A stretch of DNA of 64,000 nt from Mugil cephalus. Lineage: Eukaryota > Chordata > Actinopteri > Mugiliformes > Mugilidae. Below, one piece after another: positions 55,065-64,000 of the stretch; positions within the stretch are counted from its first letter, which is position 1, and each line of letters begins with the position of its first letter. The position numbers were made by a program, and so were the translations under genes. The stretch covers positions 11,497,668 through 11,561,667 of the forward strand of contig NC_061777.1 of NCBI RefSeq assembly GCF_022458985.1. Reading direction: 5' to 3'. The notes below the pieces were generated by a model. That model was not told where the DNA came from and searched no databases. It worked only from the letters and a program-made list of their open reading frames with translations.

Positions 55065-58000
55065 CTGGTGGGAACAACGGGTAAATGGATCGGGAATTTA
55101 ATACCACATCAAATCCAAATTATTAATGATATTATAGAGGGGGGAAAAAAAAAACAAAAAAACATACCTGTTGTCATCTTCATCTCGGCTGTTAACATCA
55201 GCCCCACACTCGAGGAGGATGGAGGCGACCGTGAGGGAGGGGAACTTGCAGACGGGGTAGCGTCCCACACAGGTGGTGTTGCGGTCGACTGCCAGGTGCA
55301 GGGGACTGTAGCCGTTTTTACCACATGGCTGGAGCTTCAGGAACCTGAAGACGTGGAAAGATGTCAAAAGAGATCTCAAGTCAAAAGATGGAACTACAAA
55401 AGCACAATGTCCCAGCAGAGACCGGGTACAACATGTTGCAGCATTATCTAGCTCAATTTACACCCCTCTTCTTCTCTGGAAAATAGGGGGTGTTAATGTG
55501 CTCGGGAGACAACGGAATCACATGATAAAACCCCATTTTTAGAAATTGGGTCAAAGAAAATTACCGTCGTAGAAAAATAACAACTATTATTGTACAAAAA
55601 AGCACAACAGTACATGGTTCCTCTATGACATTACAGGCAGAGTACACACCTATAGATGGTTTCCTTCTTGAAGTGGTCCTGCTCCGCGGTGCATGGCACC
55701 TTCTCTAACAGACAAATGAGGTGCAGGATAATTGAGAGGGCCTTGCTGAGCTGGGCCGGGTCGGGAGGTATTGGTCCGTTTTGTTTAACCGCTCGATCGA
55801 TCTCCAGCACGCTCTTGGAAAGTATTCCCATCAAGTCCTCGAACGACACGGACGTCCCCAAGAGTCCCTTGGCCCTGTCCTGCAGCATGAAGGAGAAGAG
55901 CTCGGCGAACGACAGCAGGCTGGAGGCCGTCATGGGGCTGAGGGGGTCCAGGTTGCTCTGCTGCATGTCCAGCGCGTACTTCCACAGATTGATGCAGCGC
56001 TCGAAGTTCCCAGAGTCGGCGTAGACCGCACCTCGGTAGCGGATGTAGTAGGACGTGTCGGGGTGCTGCGGGCCGAGGATCCTCTCACGGATGAGCAGAG
56101 CCTGCATGCGCATTTCGTCCGGGTCAGAAATCAGACCGTCGAGCTCCTCCCCGTTTGTCACCTGAGACGATTGAAAGGACGATACATGACGTTTTCATCT
56201 TTTTCTCTGATCATTATGGACGTTTCCTGCCACATGAATTTAAAAAAGGACCTCACTGAACGTCACAACTCACCTCCCTGGCGTAGTCGTACGCCATGAC
56301 CAGCTGCTTGGGCTCTGGTTTATGGGCAATGTTGTTGCTGTCCGTGTACCTGAGGTCCATGGCTCTTTTCCAGTATTTTAAAGCACCAAGCAGATCTCTC
56401 TTCTTATCTACAAATGTAGCACCCAAAAGCTCCAGAGCATCAATGCGTTCACTGCTCCTTGTCTGCAGAGGAGAGGACAAATGAGGACTGCTTTGTTTAG
56501 ATATTTTTGTTACAAAACATCATATCCTCACACATGCATAAACTGCACCGCGAAGCGACCAAAAGCCTGACCTGCTGATGTGACGTCAGGTAGTCTACGA
56601 TGTTGGTGTGACCCGTTACGCTGGCAGAGAGGAGCGGCGTCATGCCGTAGCCGTCCTGCTCCATGGACGCTCCATATTGCAACAACATGCGCATGATCTC
56701 TAGGCTGCCGGACTCTGCGCAGTCGTGAAGTGCTGTGTTGCCTGTGAAGACAGAGGACACGCGTCTCACAATAAGGTTCGTATGACTGACACGCAGCCGG
56801 ACCATTAATGAAGGACACTACTGTGGAACAAATGTCGAAAATGCCTAAATCTCTCCTTCAAGATGTTTTTCCTCTTGGTGTTATTTTCTAAACGCATGCA
56901 GGTCTGAACACAATAATATGCATCAACCATAGAGCCAGAGATATTATGTTATATTAAGTAGCATTCCTAAGGACGTTTTACTCAACAACAACAGATTCTG
57001 GACCATGCAGCCTGACAAGAACTTCAAGTTATTATTCTTAAAGCAGAATGCTCCCTTAAAGTGGTGCTATATAAAAAAAATATACTGTGGTGAAAGACAA
57101 GACACTGCAAAACTTTCAGAAGAACATAAATCCTGCAACCTGTAGTATATTATATCATTGCGACTGTTTCCCCACTTGCTGCCTGACACCATTTCATCAA
57201 ACAACACTTTTATATTTAACCAATTATGCACAAAGGCAGCCTCGCAAGTGCTGCTTTTTGTTCTCCTTTGTTGATATTGAACATTACATGTGACATGTGG
57301 GATTAATAAAGAAAACTATTTATTCATGTAGGAAAAAAAACAGCCATATCACAAAGCCCTGCTGCTCATAGTTGGAATAATAGCCCCATCATAATGAAAG
57401 AGACTCAGACAAATACCTGAAATTAGAGCAGCCTGGGCTGGTTGGAAGAAAAATTCAATCAGTCAATCGGAAAATATGTTGTTCAAACAAATGAACAGTG
57501 CTGGGATTAATGTGGGATTAATGTAGGTAGACCCACTGAGAGCACACATTTGTCTTTGTCTACAAACTTCCTATTGAAGAAATTCAATTTTATCAATATG
57601 AATGGGGGGAACATTTATATTTCTGGCACATTGAACTATATATATATATATAAAAAGAAATGAAAGAGAACATATATCTGTCATGTAAATGACAAGTTGT
57701 ACGTGGCAGGAAGAGCCAATTTGTGTTGACGCAAACGTCTGATTACATAATTAGGTCATCTTAAGGGTCGGTTAATAAGAAACCTTTATGTTACACTCGC
57801 AACATATTTAAAGAGCAGATTAGTCAATAGTCTTGATGTTGTGATGAGTCATTTATCCGTGCAGTGATCATCCTTTCAGACGTGTCTCAGTCTGAGCATG
57901 TCAATTGAAAACTCAAAAAAACTATTAAGACGGATGAACCACAGGTCAAGCTCTAGCAGAAGTTAGAGGAAAAATGTGATGAAAAGAACAACAGGTACAT

Positions 58001-60765
58001 TATACACTCACTGGCCACTTCATTAGGTACACTAGTGAAAACAAATAGCATCCTAAACCCTCCTTTAGGACTGTCAAACAGCATCAAAAAGGTGTCGATT
58101 CAAATGTATAATGGGCCACTGAAGAAAAATGGAAAAATGTGTCAGTGTTGTACAACACAACACAATTCAACGGTGCTACAAACCAAACTGAAAATCAACA
58201 TCTCTCTCAGTCATTTTAAACAAATATTTAGTGTAAGACTCTGATATTAGACTGCATTAATGTCCACTGTCCTCCAATGACCTGGCAGGTGAGGGTACAT
58301 TTTTCCTTCCTTCCCGCACTGGGCAACGTTTTGAAACAGACTTGTTTGCTTTTGCTTGGGTGGGTGTGTCACGTTGTCGGCGAAACCCTATGAGGGAGAA
58401 ACTTGGTGTGGAATTCAAAACAAAAAATAAATAAATATAATGGAGCACATTATGAACAGTGAGGTGTGATAGTGTTAATTCCCCACTGGGAAAATCATTT
58501 TCAGAAAGGGACAGTTTTACCATCACTGCATTTATTCAGGACGTGACTGGGCTGTTAATCATTTGTTTGAAGGTGGGAGTCTGTTAATGTCCAGTGGTCC
58601 AAACTATTGTTTCAAACAGGGCACTCAGCCATGGAAATCGTCTGTAAGCTCCAACAAAAATGCAGACTATGAACACACGACTCATATCATTACTTTCTTT
58701 ACAAAGTCACAGGTAATGCTTCATCTGACTTCCTTCACTCTTCGTTTGCTAGAAGGTTAGAAACAGATTTACCATCGTTTCCACCCCACAGAAACTACTA
58801 TAAACCACTATAAACCAGAAAACTGGAGCACTACATGTTTTCCTCAGCGTGTTTGAGATGCACAAATATAGGTCAGATGACCTCACAACACACACGTTTA
58901 ATACTCGTGTTGTGGTTTTGACCGACTAAACAAAGTTTAGGTTTTAACGTGTCTCACAGGTTCAATTTAACTTGCTCCAAACTAAGAGAGCAGGCTGTAT
59001 TTTAACATAACATGTTGAAGTTTGTTTGCCTGGATGAGAAAACTGTAAACCGTGTTTCAAACCAATGGATTTGTTTGGATTTGCTTTAAAAGGGCCTTTC
59101 GAACAGACGACACTTCACAAACTGGTGGTGAACTGAAAGGACTTGATGACGTTGGAAGAGTTCAGTTTTAAAAGGAGTTCAGTCAGCCTGTGATTATCAC
59201 GGCGTCGTGACCATATCTTTGCCCTAACTTGCATGTGTCCTCCATCAACACAAACCCATTGTTTCTGAAAAAAAAAGTCCACTTCATATTGAATAATTCA
59301 CATTTACTCTCTGGTGTTGGTTCAGCTGTTATGTGGAAGGGTACTGGCTTGAAAGAGGGCTTTCCACCGCCACACATGCAGTCCCGTGTAATGGCTTGCG
59401 CACAATAAAGCACATGACTCGTGCTCTTTAACTGGAGAACATGAATGAGTGCGGTGTAACTTCATCAGGAAAGCTAAGAATAAGCTACGGCCGCACGGCT
59501 CTGATCAATGAAGTGCAGCGGGTGGGGGTTCGAAGGTGCACATTCAATGCACGTGCATCGAGTTTGACAACGCTGTGTGCGAGGATTAACACAGTGGCCA
59601 TAAAAAAACAACAACAACAAACAAAAAAAAATAGCCACACTTTGGGAGTAGGACCATCTGGAAGGCAGAGGATTATACAGATGTTCAGAGGAGGAGTGAA
59701 CCACGGCGCATGAGTAATTTTATTGTTTCCTGATCACTTTTGAAATCCTCCCCCCGTTACCAAAAATCTGGGAATTGGGCCACAGCTGCTTTACTCCACA
59801 AAGCAAGTCGCAACGCTCAACTTCTGCCAATAACCGCCTGATACACAAGCATATCAAAACACTTTTATTTTGCTACTGCGTTTATAAAAACACCATGTAA
59901 GGAGAAATATGTGATCTTTCAGACACACCCAGACAGGCATGTGCAAGCTGACGTAGTTAGATCACTGCTTTCCATTGAGGAACCAGAAGTTCGTGCTCGT
60001 CCGTTGAGTCATTTCAGACTGAAATATGTGAAAGCCAGAAAAAAAAATAAAAAATGTCACCTGATGATGGTCCCTGCTGACTAAGTGTATATTTAGACCT
60101 AATACATGTCATCACACGTGAGGTATGAGGATCTGTTTGCATGATCCTCCAGTATTTGTTTTAGAGATTTAGATGTTTCTAATCCACCGAAAAAGCGTGT
60201 ATTTGGCGGTGACTCACTCACCTTTTACACTTTTCCTGTTGACATCGGCACCTTTCTCCAGCAGGTACTGAGCTATCTCCTTGTGCCCCTTGTAGCAGGA
60301 AATCATGAGACACGTGTGGCCGTGTCTGTTGGCCACCTCCAGGTCAGCTTTGTGCTCCACCAGGTATTTCACGATGTCCAGGTGGCCGTCGAAGCAGGCC
60401 GCCCGCAGGGGCGTTGAGTTTGTGAGGGTGGTGCTGTTGACAGAAGCCCCGTGACCCAGGAGGGACTGGACCACCTTCAGGTGACCCGCCGCGGAGGCTG
60501 CCCACAGAGGGGGGGCCCCCTCGATGGTCTCCCCGTCAAAGTTCACCGAGCCCCCCACCTCCACGGGGGCGCAGCAGCACTCCAGCAGGTACTCCACCAG
60601 GTCCAGGTGCCCGTACCGGGAGGCCATGAGAAGCGGGGTGGCCCCATTCGTCTTCTCTCCCATTAATTTAGTCACCTCGCGTCCATCTTTGTTCTCCAGC
60701 AGTTTTTGAAGCAGCCGGAGTTTGCCGTCCCTGGCCGCGTTAAACACCGCCGTCTTTAAATCCAT
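54800..60765 (-). CDS. fem1c: Fem1c, substrate receptor of CUL2 ubiquitin ligase
   Basis: Six coding exons: 60765-60222, 56741-56572, 56462-56274, 56161-55650, 55344-55168 and 55064-54800. They total 1857 nt, giving 618 residues (human FEM1C 617), with phase kept and all introns GT-AG. The N-terminal ankyrin repeats span about residues 1-240 (MDLKTAVFNAARDGKLRLL, NGATPLLMASRYGHLDLVEY, GAPPLWAASAAGHLKVVQ and others). A helical TPR-like middle (DALELLGATFVDKKRDLLGA; RGAVYADSGNFERCINLW) follows, then C-terminal ankyrin repeats ending ALEAFVLLHR-like in the family, here LEAFVLLHR. In human FEM1C, D77, S117 and D126 contact the Arg of Arg/C-degrons; all three are present at the same numbers. The protein acts with elongin B/C and CUL2. 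Identity to FEM1C rather than FEM1A/B rests on near-identical sequence and synteny. Confidence 0.97.
55168..55344 (-). CDS. fem1c: fem1c coding exon 5
   Basis: Residues 472-530 (plus two bases): FLKLQPCGKNGYSPLHLAVD, RNTTCVGRYPVCKFPSL and ECGADVNSRDEDDN. Donor AG|GTATGT. Confidence 0.96.
55650..56161 (-). CDS. fem1c: fem1c coding exon 4 (TPR-like region)
   Basis: Residues 302-471 plus two bases, opening VTNGEELDGLISDPDEMRMQ and ending EQDHFKKETIY. Large exon covering most of the TPR-like domain. Acceptor CGTCTCAG, donor AG|GTGTGT. Confidence 0.96.
56274..56462 (-). CDS. fem1c: fem1c coding exon 3
   Basis: Residues 239-301: TRSSERIDALELLGATFVDK, then LKYWKRAMDLRY and VMAYDYAREV minus its last Val. 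Donor GAG|GTGAGT. Confidence 0.95.
56572..56741 (-). CDS. fem1c: fem1c coding exon 2
   Basis: Residues 182-238: NTALHDCAESGSLEIMRMLL and SASVTGHTNIVDYLTSHQQ, two ankyrin repeats. Acceptor CTTCACAG, donor CAG|GTCAGG. Confidence 0.96.
56742..60221 (-). other. fem1c: fem1c intron 1
   Basis: A 3.5-kb intron, the longest of the gene. It holds a TA run near 57635-57652 and a repeat terminus at 58003-58033. No coding sequence was recognised. Confidence 0.75.
58003..58033. repeat. Terminal fragment of the 'CACTCACTGGCCACTT' repeat
   Basis: ACACTCACTGGCCACTTCAT then TAGGTACACTAG, the same end motif as at 39195-39222. The other terminus of the element was not found nearby. Confidence 0.5.
60222..60765 (-). 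CDS. fem1c: fem1c coding exon 1 (start, N-terminal ankyrin repeats)
   Basis: ATG at 60765-60763. Residues 1-181 plus one base; MDLKTAVFNAARDGKLRLL is identical to human for 19 residues. Carries D77, S117 and D126 of the degron pocket. Donor G|GTGAGT. GC-rich at third positions, continuous with the CpG-rich promoter. Confidence 0.97.
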
Positions 60766-61792
60766 AACTGAGACTTAGTGTCCACGGGTGAATAAAAAAA
60801 TAAAATACACAAAAAACACACACAGAAATGTGTCGGTGAAACAGAGAGTCCGTCGGGGGTGTAACGTGGACAGGTGGAGCTCGGGACCCTTTGTTTACAA
60901 CCAGCTCCGACTTTCCGGTTAAACGAATTGGCCAACGCTTTCGGTTAAAACAGAAATGAAACACTTTCTATTTCAAGTTTTTTTTTTTTTTTTGGCACCA
61001 AAAGCGGGTTTAGTGAATCTTTCCCTCGTTTAACAACTGAGTGGTTTGAGTCGACCCATGGTCCAGTGATATATTTGCCCTCGAGTTAGCAGAGAGGCTA
61101 AGTCAACTTCCTCGATCGACGTAGCTGTAGCCGACGTAGCTTCGCTCAACTACTTTTCGCCACCTCTTTATTGGCCGTTCACTCGATACTCCTCCACTGA
61201 CACTTCCCCCTCTCCGAGAAGCTCCCCTTTATTAGATACGCGTCCTTCGTTTTTCATTGCTCCACAACATAACATTACTCCGGAGACGGTATTTGTTAGA
61301 TTTCTTCTTCTTCTTCTTCCCCCGAGGGCCGAGATGCAGCGGTCCACCCCCACCCTCCGCTGTTAGCTTAGCCTGGAAAAAAAAAAAAAAAAAACGACGC
61401 TCGCTCTCCTCTTCCAAACCAGGAGGGATATCCCTCGATATCCACGCCGGGTTTCTCTCTCCCTCTCACACACACACACACACGTACACGTAGACGAATA
61501 AACGACAGAGTTACCCAGAAAAAAAAGGGCGAGGAAAAGGAGGTCGGTGTAGCCACTCAGGAAGCTGGCACCACGGAGGCTTTCAGCGAGGGGAGAAGGT
61601 AAATAGGGAAGGCTAACCACCCACGACTCGACCGGATGATCACGACTCAGTTTCTGTCAAATCACAAACGCAACGCAGTCTTTTTTTCTCCAGTGGGGGG
61701 GCAAATAATTGACAGGTGGACAGCCAATCAGAGAGCGGGATGCTCGTTGAACAACCAATGGGAAGCGACTAAAGATTGAGGCGAGATATCCT
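60766..61792 (-). promoter_or_regulatory. fem1c: fem1c 5' UTR and promoter region
   Basis: CpG-rich compared with flanks. Visible motifs are an ETS core CCGGAA on the minus strand (plus TTCCGG at 60913-60918) and CCAAT boxes at 61724-61728 and 61755-61759 on the plus strand. A T-rich tract followed by CACTAAG/TCTCAG just before the ATG could be an acceptor for a non-coding first exon; no partner donor was settled. A/T homopolymers lie at 60979-60993 and 61377-61394. Confidence 0.45.
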
Positions 61793-62620
61793 GTGAAAAG
61801 CAGGGATCGATCCAGAAATGTCGATACTTCCGACCTAGACGGGTGTTTTTTAGGATCGATCCTCACATCAAAATATCGATACCAAGTCCGTTTTCACAGG
61901 AAACGTTAATACGTTTAAGACACTGATGTAATCACTTCGGAAAAAAAGTAAAAAGCACGAGAGAGAGGGAAATGCCCCCAGGAACTCTTAAAGAAAGAGA
62001 GGCAGGCAATATCCAGGTATATATAGTGAAAATACATCACAGTGCCCATCACAGGCATATACTTAGACGTATGTCAACATGTTGTTGTTTCTTAACATAA
62101 ACATACAAATGTGAAATGACAGAGAATGTAGAATGTGACTTTTGTTCTCAAAGTTGTGTCAAGTTCTAACCTGAAGACCACTCTGTCTGGTCCAAAAAGA
62201 CCAGACTTGTTGATCGTCTTTAATTGCTGATTTAAAAAAAAAAAAAAGTTTGATATTTTTTGTTTGATTCTCATACAGATGTATGAAATATATTTTTCAC
62301 AAATGTTCAGTTATGTTCTTCTAATGTTTTTTTTGGTCATAATTGTATTGAATGTACATTGTTTTACTTTTGTTTTATTCTTTTGTGCAACATTCTGTCT
62401 TTTTACTATTTTATTATGAAGCACTTTGTGGTTTATGGCCTGTGAAAGGTGCAATATAAGTAAAGTTTACATACTTTGTAAAAGTCATCTTACACAAGCT
62501 ATTCTCTCTACACAAGTAGACGTCTAAAATTATCGATATTGGTATCGGGATACTAGCCGTGATGTTTCTTGGTATCGGATGGAAAGGAAAATAGTGATAT
62601 CGCACATCCCTTGTGAACAG
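61793..62620. mobile_element. hAT-like MITE with 8-bp target-site duplication
   Basis: Element 61801-62612 (812 bp). The ends are CAGGGATCGATCC at the left and, on the other strand, AAGGGATGTGCGATATCAC at the right. They are flanked by GTGAAAAG (61793-61800) and GTGAACAG (62613-62620), an 8-bp duplication with one mismatch, as hAT transposases make. Internal ATCGATACC / GGTATCGG motifs are inverted near both ends. No transposase. Confidence 0.75.
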
Positions 62621-64000
62621 CACATGACACTTTCCTTTAGTGGAAAAGAAACTATTGTTGAAATAAAGGTCAGCGTAAAAAAAACAAAACAAAAAAACCC
62701 TTAAATATGTCCTGCGTGTCTGCCAGATGAAGAGAACTACTGACACATAGTTGCTGAAAGCTGACTGTGTGACAACCTTGACTATATCACTCCCTACAGG
62801 AAAAGAGAAGCATAACCAGAAGACGCATCCAGAAACTTCACGCCTGTGTCAATGAGGAAATAAATCCACACTTGGAACATTTAAACAGAAAATTTATTCA
62901 GCCATCCCAATAACTTAACAAGTTCCCCAGAGCTGAATCTGTATCCAAAAGTGTGTTCAAACTTGAAGAAAATACCAACATACTGCACCGTGTACCAAGA
63001 CAGACGACACAAATATGGTGAGTGGAGAAAGAATAACACAAGAAGCACAGCCAAACCACAAATAATGTATTGCTGAATGAATAATAATAAAGGGTGTTAC
63101 TTGATTTTAATGAGTTGATACAGACTCTGCAAAACAGAATAAAAAAAAATCTAAATGGCTCAGTGATATTAAGGAATAAAATTTTTCTGTGCGTAGATGC
63201 TAAATTTTTGTTACATATGTGCGAGTCGTAAAGAGATCGACCCACACTGAGTACTGAGTTGAATAGACGATAATGAGTAATGAAAATTTTAAGAATAAAA
63301 TTTCCTTTCTGTATTTGTTAATGAAAGAAGGGGATAAGACAGCAAACGTCAACTCAAAGTGACCAGATTGACCTTGTATTGAAGCAATACTTTGCGACAC
63401 AAGATACATTTTTACAACAGCGCTGTATAAAAACAAAAAGGACAGTCCCACGACATAAATAAGTTGTTATATTTTTAAACGGCAAAGGCAAAACTACATA
63501 TGAGATTGCAAGGAGCCAGGAAAAAAATAAAGGCTGGTGCAGTTAAAACAGTTGGCAATATCACCCAACACACAAAATGCCATTTTCTAATACAGGAATT
63601 TTAGTTTTTCTTTTTTTGTCTCCCACACAGATGTATAAAGGAGCCCCATACATTGTAAGCATATTATAATTCACCTCAGTGTGGTCAAACTGAGCCATTC
63701 CTCCACCCAGATGTATAATAAGAGCAAATGGGTGACTCAAGGGAAATTGTCAGCATCTCTGACTTCAGTCCTTTAACTTCTGAACAATAATTTCAAGCTA
63801 ACATTAGAGGATGGTTTACTCTCTGTACAACATTTGCCCTTGTACCTACTCATCTAAAATGACAAAGCTGATAAAAGCAAGCACAGTATCTACTCTTTCT
63901 CACTTAATACAGTGAGGTTTTATGTTAAAGAAAACTGCAACAGACTTTTCATAGACAAATACAACTTTGTGGCGTAGCCCCCTTTACACAGTGAGTGGGT
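62621..64000. other. Unassigned tract; possible 3' UTR of the next upstream gene
   Basis: No coding exon was recognised. A minus-strand AATAAA at 62898-62893 is followed downstream by a GTGTGG stretch, so 62893-64000 could be the 3' end of a minus-strand gene whose body lies to the right. In human the genes beyond FEM1C are TICAM2 and TMED7; no sequence here identifies either. Confidence 0.3.

Noticed and set aside
55041..56299. Antisense open frames of 122-172 codons over fem1c exons 4 and 5
   Set aside because: GC-rich coding exons commonly leave open antisense frames; no motif and no independent promoter.
59461..59540. tRNA or snRNA candidate near GGGGTTCGAAGG
   Set aside because: Flanks do not fold into the required stems and no A-box is present.

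Overview
The window is vertebrate nuclear DNA, most likely from a teleost fish. The evidence is short exons with GT-AG introns, homologues of four vertebrate genes, abundant CA/TG microsatellites, and many relics of fish-type DNA transposons and non-LTR retrotransposons. The species cannot be read from the sequence. All four genes lie on the minus strand, in the order (from high to low coordinate) fem1c, ccdc112, pggt1b, trim36. This is the arrangement known from human chromosome 5q22 (TRIM36-PGGT1B-CCDC112-FEM1C), so the block is an old conserved synteny.

Layout. 1-12716: 5' part of trim36. Three coding exons (RING finger and B-box region) are present and the rest of the gene lies beyond position 1. 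A candidate alternative first exon sits at 9314-9352. 13250-20540: intergenic, with repeat relics. 20860-31909: complete pggt1b in 9 coding exons (367 aa by my reading). 32228-36202: complete ccdc112 in 14 coding exons (499 aa). 36430-52000: a 15.6-kb intergenic tract rich in Tc1/mariner, LINE and other transposon relics. 52000-60765: complete fem1c in 6 coding exons (618 aa) with a 3' UTR of about 2.8 kb. 60766-61800: CpG-rich fem1c promoter/5' region. 61801-62612: a hAT-like MITE with target-site duplication. 62621-64000: unassigned, possibly the 3' UTR of the next gene.

Functions. Trim36 is a microtubule-associated RING E3 ligase. Pggt1b is the catalytic beta subunit of geranylgeranyltransferase I. 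Ccdc112 is a coiled-coil centriolar-satellite protein. Fem1c is the substrate receptor of a CUL2 ubiquitin ligase for Arg/C-degrons. They are not a pathway; their grouping reflects synteny. I found no CRISPR array, rRNA, confident tRNA or bacterial-type system.

The points I consider most worth checking are: a GC-AG intron in trim36; an alternative in-phase first exon of trim36 with its own CpG-rich TATA-like region; long CA repeats directly downstream of two pggt1b 5' splice sites; a transposon inserted into another in a pggt1b intron; and Tc1-derived MITE copies that share a deletion junction.
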